From Orthonyx spaldingii (taxonomy: Eukaryota > Chordata > Aves > Passeriformes > Orthonychidae), in the NCBI GenBank assembly GCA_013397795.1, contig VZTJ01000537.1, positions 1 through 64,000 of the forward strand: a stretch of 64,000 nucleotides of DNA, in the 5' to 3' direction. Under the pieces are notes generated by a model. It was not told where the DNA came from and made no database searches. It saw only the letters and a program-made list of their open reading frames with translations. Below, one piece after another: positions 53,024-61,901 of the stretch. A program made the position numbers and the translations under genes. Each line of letters begins with the position of its first letter. Position 1 is the stretch's first letter.

Positions 53024-53535
53024 TGTCGGGGTAGCCCAGCCTGTGGCTGTGGTCACTGAGAGTGAGGGTCAATCGGCCACTCCTGCCTTCTCCATGTGGT
53101 TAAATGAAGAAACTAGGTGGTCAAATTATTCCCCTCAGAACAGTGAGTCTGAGGGGGATGGGGAAGGCAGGCAGTGANNNNNNNNNNNGTTACGTATTGT
53201 GCCCCCATTGGTTTATTCCCTTGTTCCGCCCCTTGGACTGCCCCTTTTCTCGCCCCTTTTAAACCCCTGCTCGCCCTCACATTCTGGCTCTTTGTAGCAC
53301 CCCCCTTCAGTGCAATAAACTGGAGTTGCTGCTACTTTGAGTCCTCCCGCTCCTTCACCGCCGCGCTGTTACTTTGTTACCATCGACACTGCCAGCTCCC
53401 TCGGATGAGCTGCACCTGCTTGTGCTGCTGCTGCTAAGGAGACCAGAATCAGAGGTCTCGGCTGAGAGCCAAGCGTAGAAGGTCGCACTCAAGCCACCGG
53501 GCAGCTTGAGATCGGGCAGTGCCCCGGCAGCGACA
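53024..53535 (+). mobile_element. Solo LTR, TGTCGGGG family, about 512 bp
   Basis: Starts TGTCGGGGTAGCCCAGCC and ends CCCCGGCAGCGACA, so TGTCG and CGACA form perfect terminal inverted repeats. The flanking 6-bp duplication CATATG is perfect (53018-53023 and 53536-53541). A CCATTGG box, a TATA-like CTTTTAAACCCC and a CAATAAA near 53311 give plus orientation. Eleven unresolved bases (53178-53188) fall inside, so the true length is not known. Confidence 0.92.
53178..53188. other. Assembly gap (11 N)
   Basis: Eleven N characters lie in the U3 of the LTR. The 11 may be a placeholder rather than a measured length. Confidence 0.99.
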
Positions 53536-53997
53536 CATATGTTGTCATCAAAGTGGGTGAACAGCAGCGTCTGAAATTCAGAGTCTTGGTGCTGTAAAAC
53601 CACTATGTGTTCAAGAATGAATGCTGGCTTTAGAATTCAGCATGAGGTAAAATAAAACTAGAATTCGGCACTTTCTAACCTAAAATCAGCCCCATAAACA
53701 TTTTCTAATTAAATGAACACAATAAAGATGTCTTAACCTAAGCTTGCCTAGTCATTTTTTGTACAAGTCATTAAGAAAACAATGGAAGCACCTTAGAAAG
53801 AATGAAGAGTATGCTTAAATAACAGATATTTTACTTTGGATGAAAACAACTTTTCTGTAGACAAGTAACTCAGAAAAATACAAAAGCTCCAACAAACCTC
53901 CTAAAGCTGTGGGCAGGTCAATAATTTGAGAAAACAATTCAGCCCCAAAACAGAAATAGGTGCATTTTCACTTCTTTTGCCACAAACAACAGTACTT

Positions 53998-54283
53998 TGG
54001 GATGACTGAGGCACAGTCCCAGCTCAGCAGAGAAACTGGAACGTTTATTACAAAATGGAAACCCTTTCTATACTCTTTTACAAAACAAGCATTATACAAA
54101 ACAACCTATCACACATTGCCACACCTCATAGTGTCCTTATATGGGGTGAGCATGTGCTGTCCACTACTCCGGCAGGTTCTTGAGTAGGGCTGGGTGCGGT
54201 GTAGGATTTCACACAGAGACAGGCTCCTCTGTGCTGTCATGACACGCTGCAGGCGCATCACAGCCTGCAGACATCTTCCCACA
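53998..54283 (-). mobile_element. 3' LTR of the defective provirus
   Basis: Minus strand runs from TGTGGGAAGATG to GTCATCCCA. It carries the complement of GTTTATTA (poly(A) signal) near 54040-54050 and a TATA-like region upstream of it. It pairs with 57094-57371 across its whole length and is preceded on the minus strand by the polypurine tract. Confidence 0.9.
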
Positions 54284-54297
54284 ATTCCCCCTTTCTT
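54284..54297 (-). other. Polypurine tract
   Basis: Minus strand AAGAAAGGGGGAAT directly abuts the 3' LTR start TGTGGG. This is the position and composition of a retroviral plus-strand primer. It fixes provirus orientation independently of the LTRs. Confidence 0.85.
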
Positions 54298-54474
54298 ATT
54301 TAAAACTGTACAACCATTATTTTCAACTATGCAACCAAGAATTACAAAACACTTCTAACATTAGAACATGTTTAACCTATGACCTGAACCCCACAAACCA
54401 GTCCCAACAAGATCCATTCATCTTGTTTCTTCAGCTTCTCAAGCTGATGATGAAGCTGAGGTAACCAAGGTTGG

Positions 54475-54729
54475 TCAAATCACTTTTGCAGAACCCATGG
54501 TGGACTGCAATCTGTGAAAACACAAGCATATCCTTGCCCCCGGGTTATTAACGGAAAGGGGCACTTGAGCGTTTTCTAAGTGACCTTGTGATCCACTAAA
54601 AAGGCATTGGATTGGGGTTAGGTCATCCTGAATGCAATTCAAAAAATTGAGAACATGTAGGGATTTTTTCAGTATTTTCTGGAGGTATATGCCATCTCTG
54701 TATTCTCTCTTTTTTTGTTTTAACAACAC
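54475..54729 (-). pseudogene. pol relic: integrase C-terminal region
   Basis: An 84-codon minus-strand frame carries integrase strings of class II avian ERVs: LLKQKKREYRDGIY, SLHVLNFLN and DDLTP, followed after a frame change by a degraded form of the 'GRGYACV...WVP' C-terminal segment (here GQGYACVF). Integrase inserts viral DNA into the host genome, but the catalytic D,D-35-E core is not present. This relic lies upstream of the polypurine tract with no recognisable env between. It is broken by frameshift and stop codons. Confidence 0.72.
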
Positions 54730-54892
54730 GGACTTCTCTTATTATCAACAGCAAAACAATACATTTAACAAAACATTAAGTGTTCATCATCAATTGTCTA
54801 AATACTTTACCATCACCCAGTCTGCCATAGCTGGGGAGCCCCATTTCATAGTGAAAACTTGGAAGACTTTTTCCTGGGCAAAAGTTTGCAAG

Positions 54893-54982
54893 TTTACCTC
54901 AAAAAAGGGGGTCCAGCTCTTATAAGACCAAATCAACTTTACCTCAAAAAAGGGGGTCCAGCTCTTATAAGACCAAATTAAC
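54893..54982. repeat. Tandem duplication, 45-bp unit, within provirus
   Basis: 'tttacctcaaaaaaggggg' through 'ataagaccaaat' occurs twice with a 45-bp period (54893 and 54938). The copies differ at about two bases. Forty-five bp keeps the reading frame, so the overlapping minus-strand frame repeats LIWSYKSWTPFFEV. Confidence 0.93.
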
Positions 54983-55449
54983 AAGTCAAACGGACTTGAT
55001 TAAAATTTTAATGCATAAACACTTGAGTCTGATGGTATATTTCCTGACTAGTCAGGACTAGAGCCTGGAAAGAGCTTAGACCTTGACTTGGAGGGCTTCA
55101 CTGCAGTATTTCATACACAAACTTCTATAAGGTAGGTAAATACTCAATGATATAAGCAACAACAAATAACTATTTTTCAGCTAAATCTGTTTATAATAAC
55201 TGCATTACTAACTGCTTGTGTAAAAATCTTTGAAGTTAACACTGTTACATGAAGTTCAACCTGTTAAGTGGAAACACCTGAATTATTGCATACTAAGATA
55301 CAGACAAACACAAATTACAGTTTCTAGTTTATGATATTTGAATGGGACATTATCAGCTGTAAACTAAATTGTTTTTTATGAACAAACATATCATTAGAGG
55401 ACAAAAGTTAGTGGAAGTTAAGAATCATTTGACATGGGGGTACATGGGT

Positions 55450-55659
55450 TCAAACTATTATCTGAATCTCCTCTGTAAAATCTGCATTCATGAATCTAGG
55501 GAAAACAAAGAAAATTTGAATTGTGGTTGACAACCGACCAATTAAAGGTGCACTATACCCACATTCTAACAGTCCGTAGAGACCCAAAGGCAAAAAATGC
55601 ACACTGCTGTCTTGAAGAGTTATTGTGATGGGGGAGACCAGGTCCACACTGGAGCCGAT
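55450..55659 (-). pseudogene. dUTPase relic of the pro region
   Basis: Minus-strand codons match the trimeric dUTPase that class II retroviruses carry at the start of pro. Visible are GSSVDLVSPITIT (family GSAGVDL...), LPLGLYG, IGRLSTTIQ (motif GRSS changed to GRLS) and NADFTEEI (family DADYTGEI). The catalytic-region aspartates are partly replaced, and the frame stops before the C-terminal motifs. The family enzyme hydrolyses dUTP to limit uracil in viral DNA. This domain is the best evidence that the provirus is betaretrovirus-like. Confidence 0.8.
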
Positions 55660-55967
55660 CTTCCGCGCTTCCAGCCCATTCCGATCTCACTGCCACTTCC
55701 AGTGGTGGCTGCTGCAACAACATTTGCAATGGACAGGGACTAGAACTTCTGCAGGGGAACCCAGATCATGGGTCCTGAATGGAAGTTGTTGCGCCCCACC
55801 ACTGCTGCGGCTTTTCCCACCATGTAGGGCACCGGGAAACAAAAGCGCGCTGCAGAGGCACGTGTCACCATCCGCGTGGCGACCTGACCCCAACGGCACA
55901 GGAGCCGCACTAAGAGCTGCACGTCACCCCGTCCCCGTCCGGCATCACTCTTCCGGCCACTGTGGGA

Positions 55968-56936
55968 TCACCGCGGTTGCACACGGCTCCACCTTCTCCC
56001 CTCCCCTACCCCAAATGAGGGGGGTTGCTGAGCACCCAGTGAGGGGGAGCCACAAAGGCCATGGCTGGCGCCAATCCACCCCTCCAGCCTGGCCTGGCCC
56101 CCCTGCCGCTTTTCAGCCAGTTGGACGATCCTACCTTGGGCCTGCCTGGCTGTGCTGCCACCAGTGCAGTCCGGACCAGGTAATGTGCTGCTCCTGGCAC
56201 CCCTGAGAGCAAGCGCCATTTCCTGCCATGGCAGGTCCTCATGAGGGTCGCTGCTCCTGGGTCCTCGCTCTGCCTCCTCACTTTCCACAAACCATGTTTC
56301 CTGGGCACGGCTGCAGTCGCCCTCTGCATGGGTGGAGGCCAGCGACGAGGCCTGCACCTTGCCCCCTCCTCGCTCTCTCTCGGCCCTGGCGGCACTTTCA
56401 TGCCATCTCTTGCTTTCCCCAGCTGCTGCAACGGCAGCCACAGCAACGCCACAGCCCAAGGTGACCCCGCCGAGAGGCCGCGTGCTCCCACAGGCAGCGC
56501 CCGCACCATGGCTGCCATCTTGCTTTCCTCCACTGCCCATAGATCGCACAGATAGGGGGGGAAAGGATCTGTCTCCCCCCAGGACCAAATGGATGGGGGG
56601 AGCAGGGACCACTCTCTGGTTCTCCTCCCACAGCTCCGACAAATTTACAGTCAGAGCATTGTGCTTCACTCCTGATGGTAAGGAAGGAGCCAGCATAGCA
56701 GCGCCTCCAGGTGCTGCATGCACCACGAACTTCTTAAATGCCGTCCGCCACAGACACAAAAGCTCTGCTAGCACTTTGACTTGCCATGCAGCTCAGCCCC
56801 ACAAACTATCACAGTCTCTAATCCGTAACAAAAGTCTTTTTAAGTCTGCCGATTCAACTTTTCTGACATATTTCTTTAAAATTGTTTCCAGTATCTCTAA
56901 GACGTCATTTTGTTCTTGGGATGCACCACCCTCCAT
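55968..56936 (-). pseudogene. gag-like frame with early in-frame stop
   Basis: Downstream of the 5' LTR, an ATG at 56936 opens a 47-codon frame beginning MEGGASQEQ. It has a basic, leucine-rich stretch (ILKKYVRK, LKRLLLRIR) like the matrix N-terminus of class II gag. A TGA ends it at 56793. The same frame then stays open to 55968. That later part is rich in Gly, Ala, Arg and Ser; I see no capsid major homology region and no CCHC zinc knuckle. Position and N-terminal texture support gag; homology of the remainder is unproven. Confidence 0.5.
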
Positions 56937-56985
56937 TGTTCTTGGTTGCTATCTTCTGTCCTGTGGAAATGTTCACGGCGCCACG

Positions 56986-57025
56986 GGCTTCCTTTCAGCT
57001 CCTATGGCTTCCTTTCAGCTCCTAT
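56986..57025. repeat. Tandem duplication, 20-bp unit, in provirus leader
   Basis: 'ggcttcctttcagctcctat' is present twice in a row. It lies between the primer-binding site and the gag-like ATG. Confidence 0.93.
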
Positions 57026-57074
57026 AGCATTCAACCGAGCGTCGTCACAAGTATAACCAGCAGTTGCCTATTGT

Positions 57075-57091
57075 ACCCCTGTTCGGCTCCA
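57075..57091 (-). other. Primer-binding site, degraded tRNA-Lys type
   Basis: Two bases after the 5' LTR, the minus strand reads TGGAGCCGAACAGGGGT. It matches the tRNA-Lys(UUU) site TGGCGCCCGAACAGGGAC with one substitution, one missing C and changes at the far end. A lysine primer is usual for class II retroviruses. Confidence 0.8.
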
Positions 57092-57093
57092 TT

Positions 57094-57371
57094 TGTGATG
57101 ACTGAGGCATGGTCCCAGCCTGGCAGAGAAACTGGAACGTTTATTATGAAATGGCATCCCTTTTTATATTCTTTTACAAAACAAGCATCAAACAAAACGA
57201 CCTATCACATGTTGCCATGCCTCACAGTGTCTTTCTATGGGGTGATCATGTGATGTCCACTCCTCCAGCAGGTTCTTGGGTAGGGCTGGGTGTGGTGTAG
57301 GATTTCAGGTGGAGACAAGCTCCTCTGTGCAGCCATGCAGACGCATCACAGCCTCCAGACCTCTTCCCACA
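57094..57371 (-). mobile_element. 5' LTR of the defective provirus
   Basis: Minus strand runs from TGTGGGAAGAGG to CAGTCATCACA. It includes a TATA-like GAATATAAAAAGG and AATAAAC upstream of the R/U5 end, in the order expected. About one base in seven differs from the 3' LTR by hand count, with an 8-bp segment missing relative to it. Confidence 0.9.
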
Positions 57372-57379
57372 GTAACTTT

Positions 57380-59597
57380 TCATTAAACACATGCGGAACA
57401 ACTTCATTCTGTCTGCCAAATGCATGTGGTTCCTTATTACACATACACACGTAAGAATTATGTTCTGCCTGCGACTGTTTATTTTTGTGATTTTATAATG
57501 TATCCTATAGGCAATAGACTTGTGTTTAAGACACTGCAATAATGGAGAATGAAAGAACAAAGACATGTGTAAGGGAACTGCATTAAAATGTTCATAGCAT
57601 TTGAAATAAAATGGAAATCACTCTCTCGCTCCGTATTTGTTACATGTTTATTAGCTACTACTGATATTATGTTTTCTTCTGAACAAAAATGTCACTTTTT
57701 CAATTTTTTTAAAGAGTTTTAAGCATGAGATTGATCAACTCCACACATGCACCCTTTGTCTGTTGGCTTAGCTAATATCTCTAACTACTGCAGCACAAGC
57801 ACATCAAAGGCAGGATTAAGTTTATCCAGCCTAAACCTGAACTTCTCATTCCAATGAATAGAAGACCGACTCATATGCGTGGATTTAACATAACTATCCT
57901 GTCAGCATTCCATTTAGTCATTTGCTTATGCTTTTCCTTTATATTTCCCAAATATGTTTTTATTCCCTGTGCCATTCTAAGTTGCATAAAAAATTCAAAT
58001 GCCAAACTAAATGGAGAAGAGTATTTATATCTGGGAAAACCAGTCCTAATCCTTCTCTTATTTTTTTCTTTTTACTCTCCTAATAGAGATGAGCCTACAG
58101 CAGCACTTGAGATTATTTTCTCACTGCTAAAGACAGGAGGTGCAATTATAATTGTGACATCAATCAGCTTCTGAACTTCTTTCTTAAAACTTTGGAGTAG
58201 GAGTTTAAAATTAAAATGTCGCAACATTATTGCTAGTCAATGATCCTTCAATCTGAATGGCTCTTCCCTACACAAATAATAGATACTAAGCATTGAATAT
58301 AAAAAAAAAACCCACTTACACCATGATAATTATTGTTAGGTATTTGTATTTACATTATTTGCTTTAGAGTGGGAAAATTCTTAAATTATTATCACATCTA
58401 CTTACTATTATTATAAATATTTTTTATTTATTACCTAAAATTATGTAGAATAAGTTCTCTCAGAGAAATTACTGAAACATATAATTAGATTATTTCCATG
58501 GTTAAGTAGTACAATAAATGCTAAGCATCGATGCTAAGCAGTGGGAAATGAATCAAATAAAACACCTGCCTTAAAATATGTCTGAAGTAACAGCTCAAAT
58601 ACAGCAGATGATAGAGCAAAACTGATGCAGAACCAAGAACTCCATGTCACTCACCAAATTCTTAAAATTTAGCTGCTTCCTCCGAGAGGTGAAATTTTTA
58701 TTGGACATTATTATTTACAATTTTCTCCTCTATTAGCAAATCCTGATTGAAGTACTTCTTGCCTACTTGACTCAATTACATTCAGCAACAGTAATACTTC
58801 ATACATTTCCTGTCAAAGTTATGTCTTGCACTATGATGGTGTCAAGTATCTAATAGGCCTTTTCCACCTCAATCTTGTATGTGTTAGAATAATGCAATTT
58901 GTAGAGAACAAGATGTAAAAGACAAAACCACTGCAAATAGCATTCTGTAGTCTTACTGAGGATTTCTTTTGGAAAGCATGGAGATTTTGCTCAAGCTGAG
59001 AATGATATTTACTTATTTGATAAAGTAACATTTTCTTTCATTTAAAAGATAAATTATTTTCCCCTTTATCAAATCTGGTCTTGAACATAACTGCTGAACT
59101 AAAGCAGATGTCCCAGCATAACTTTATTTCTCTCATGAGAAGAATATTGAAAGCAAATTTTTGAGGATTATGCTGGCATAATTTCCTTACATCAAATAAA
59201 AAATGGCTTTTTCCATAGCTTTGTTTACGAGAATTCAGAACACTATCAAGGTAACAGAGTTCACTCAAGTTCTGTTAGAAACATACAGTCTCTTTATGAA
59301 AATTATCATCATGTTGCCAACTTATCAAAATATCTCTAAATATGAGTTACCTTTTTAGTTTCTTATGACAAGCATAGAAGATCTGTTTCCATAATAACAG
59401 TGACCCCTTGAGCATGGAAGGAAGTATGTGGAAAGCTCTTCAAATTACTTGGTTTAGATTTGCTAACAGCAAATTCTTGTGTTGTAATAAGTATGGTTAT
59501 ATTTAAAGTGCTCTATAACTTTTCTTTTTCCTAAAATGAAAATTTAGCCCTATCAGGAAAATTTCTGGAATTTTTCAAAGACAAACCTTGATCCATC
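57380..59597. other. AT-rich sequence, no gene seen
   Basis: Frames up to 106 codons occur but have no domain resemblance and no supporting context. No repeat edge was found. Confidence 0.5.
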
Positions 59598-60293
59598 AGG
59601 GGTAGAGAGGCCCTGCAGAGAGACCTTGACAAATCAGAGGGCTGGGCAATCACCAACTGTATGAAATTCAACAAGGGAATATGCCAGATTCTGCACTGGG
59701 ATGGGGCAACCCTGGATGTACAGACAGATTGGGGAATGGGATGCTCAAGAGCAGTGCCACGGAAAGGCAGCAAGGGGTCCTGGTCGATGGTGAGTTGAAC
59801 ATGAGCCAGCAGTGCCCTGGTAGCCAGGAGGGACATCCCTGTCCTGGGATGCATCGGGCACAGTATTGCCAGCTAGGCAAGGGAGGGGATTGTCCCACTC
59901 TGCTCTGCACTGGGGCAGCCTCACCTCCAGGGCTGGGGCAGTTTTGGGTGCTACAATGTAAGAAGGGTCTAAAGCTGTTAGAGAGTGTCTGAATGAGGGC
60001 AGTGAAGAAACGAAGCTGGTGAAGGGCCTTAAGGAGAAACCTTATGAGGACTGGCTGAGGTCACTTTGTTTGTTCAGCCTGGAGCAGACTGATTTCAGAT
60101 CTTGTCACAATCTACAACTTCCTTTTGAGGGGAAAAGGAAGGGCAGACACTGACCTCTTCTCTGTGATGACCAGTGACAAAAATGGCCTGAAGTTGTGTC
60201 AGGGGAGATTTAGGTTGGATATCAAGATAAGGTTCTTTACCCAGAGGGTGGCTGGGCACTGCAACAGGCTCCCCAGGGAAGTGGTCACCGTAA
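59598..60293 (+). mobile_element. CR1 LINE fragment, plus strand
   Basis: The only CR1 copy on the plus strand. It begins in the RT region after the catalytic box ('gccctgcagagagacc', giving ALQRDLD). It continues through the block normally reading LGVLVD...LNMSQQ and the C-terminal domain (YLFSVMTSD-like, RFRLDIKIRFFTQRV, RLPREVVT) and stops without the octamer 3' end. It therefore lacks both its 5' part and its 3' terminus. Confidence 0.9.
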
Positions 60294-60328
60294 TAAGAAA
60301 ATACCCTGTGACCATAATTATCCAATAG
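59681..60328 (+). pseudogene. CR1 ORF2 C-terminal relic
   Basis: Two plus-strand frames carry it. Frame 59681-59992 holds CR1 text in mixed frames (LNMSQQCPGS, AASPPGLGQFWVLQCKKGLKLLES). Frame 60125-60328 holds the more regular C-terminal segment (TDLFSVMTSD, LKLCQGRFRLDI, FFTQRVAGHCNRLPREVV). Frameshifts and missing stretches separate them. The region is not catalytic even in intact CR1. Confidence 0.82.
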
Positions 60329-61397
60329 AAATAAGAAACCTCTCCCCATGTCTTCTTTACTACCTTCAGCAATAAGCATGAAATCTGTCTCTTTAAATTC
60401 ACAACAAACTTTTTGGCTAACTGTTTTGGTGTTTTCTCTCCAGTAAGAAAGATACATACTTGTACTTTTAATTGTTGGACTTACAGATCAGATTATATCC
60501 GTTTTCTTCTAAAATTAAACCTAAGAAAATCTGTAGACAATTTGGGGATTTTCTTTTGCTTTTGAATAGTGAAGTAATTCTCCCCATCCCCCAAACTATA
60601 ATATCATGACAATTACATTTTAAGTTCTTAAGACACCAACCAAAGAAATTCCCTCCATTTTGGAAGAGACTGTGAATACCACTGCAATACTGCCTTCAAA
60701 ATCAATTGTATTAGGGGGCTAGATTCTGTTCCCAGGGTACTGATTTGTAAAAGTCTGGATGCAGAAGTTCTGAGTCGAGCATGACTTCACCTTATACCTT
60801 TCTTTGCCATAGCACTATAATTATCAGAGGGACTGAAATAACAAGGAAAATAGCTCAATTAATGCAAGTTAAACAATCTACTGCATTCTTGCATTATCTT
60901 CTCTTGTTTGATGATGCAGTCCCACACACAGTGGTTGTGCTGACAAACATGTGGTGTTATTGCATAGGAAAAGTTTCAGGAGTTCCAGGAAGCATTAAAA
61001 CAGCTTCCCCACTGAAGCCCACGTCTCATGATATATTTACATTACTTTCCTCATGATGCACTTGCATTACAATTACATATATGATGCATTGCTGGCCTAC
61101 AAGTCCATTTTTCCCCATTACCCCATTAATTCTAATGAGGTTTCTCAGCAAGATCTTGAGTTGCCAAAGCTGGGTTTGAAATATATTTTCAGCAAAAGAC
61201 TACATGTTCCAGCAATATCATTTTTAATAAGAGCAGCAGTCAAAATGCTTTTCCCTATAATTTTTTTCTTAAACTAAATAACACTGTAAACTGTTAATCA
61301 TTTCTGATTGTTTAGCTATAGTCACTTACAGCTTCCATGTGTCTGTGAATAGCAGTGATGCATTCACAGGTTTATGTGGACATAGAGTATAAATATA
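60300..61397. other. AT-rich sequence, no gene seen
   Basis: Spacer between the CR1 fragment and the last LTR. No signal was recognised. Confidence 0.5.
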
Positions 61398-61402
61398 AAC
61401 AT

Positions 61403-61896
61403 TGTCTTAGGTTGCAATATAGATGTATTCTCTTACCACCTGCACAAGCTGTTAAAACAGCTTCATTAAGCTGTTAAAGCACTGTTCATTATCTCCTGCC
61501 ATTACTCATCCCTGATAACTCCCTCCAGGGGCTATCTCTGTTACTGGGCCATCAACAACCCACGACATGACTCATGGAATTACCTCATCCCATTGTGTGG
61601 GAGGAGGAGCCAAGCATTCCCACTTGGATATAACCTGGGCTTTGGAACTGCACAACGCAGTTCCTGCACACTGGATTCCCAGAGGACAAGAGCTACCACT
61701 GGACCTTCAGATGGAGACCAGACCTTCTACAGGACCACCGCTTCAACTGAACCACTTCACTTGGACTAACAGGGTGTCAGGTTGTATCCTGACTCTGTCA
61801 GTGTTTTTTCTTGTATTATTGCATTTATTATAATTTTCATATTAAATTATAATTCTGACTTGTGATCTCCCACTGATTTGTTTTCAAACTAGTACA
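61403..61896 (+). mobile_element. Solo LTR, 494 bp
   Basis: Starts TGTCTTAGG and ends ACTAGTACA. It is flanked by the direct repeat AACAT (61398-61402 and 61897-61901), or AAACAT if one shared A is counted. Internal phrases match a common avian ERVK LTR: 'gttcattatctc', 'gggccatcaaca', 'gggaggaggagccaagc', TATA-like GGATATAACCTGG near 61627, a purine-rich R, and an ATTAAAT signal near 61842 in an AT-rich tail. No internal region adjoins. Confidence 0.85.
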
Positions 61897-61901
61897 AACA
61901 T

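Larger units (their letters stand above)
53998..57371 (-). mobile_element. Defective class II (ERVK-like) provirus
   Basis: Two direct copies of a 278-286 bp LTR enclose about 2.8 kb. On the minus strand the order is 5' LTR, primer-binding site, gag-like frame, dUTPase relic, integrase C-terminal relic, polypurine tract, 3' LTR. A full class II provirus would have about 7 kb inside. Protease active site, most of reverse transcriptase, RNase H, most of integrase and all recognisable env are absent. Flanks GTACTT (53992-53997) and GTAACTT (57372-57378) look like a 6-bp duplication with one later base change or insertion. The two LTRs differ at about 38 positions plus an 8-bp indel (hand count), so the insertion is old. 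It cannot replicate. Confidence 0.88.

Noticed and set aside
49204..53535. The two TGTCGGGG LTRs as the ends of one provirus
   Set aside because: Each has a different 6-bp target duplication, their middles differ, and the sequence between contains another solo LTR and unique DNA instead of retroviral genes.
55625..57027. Plus-strand frames of 193 and 231 codons
   Set aside because: They lie antisense to the provirus gag and dUTPase region and have no recognisable domain.
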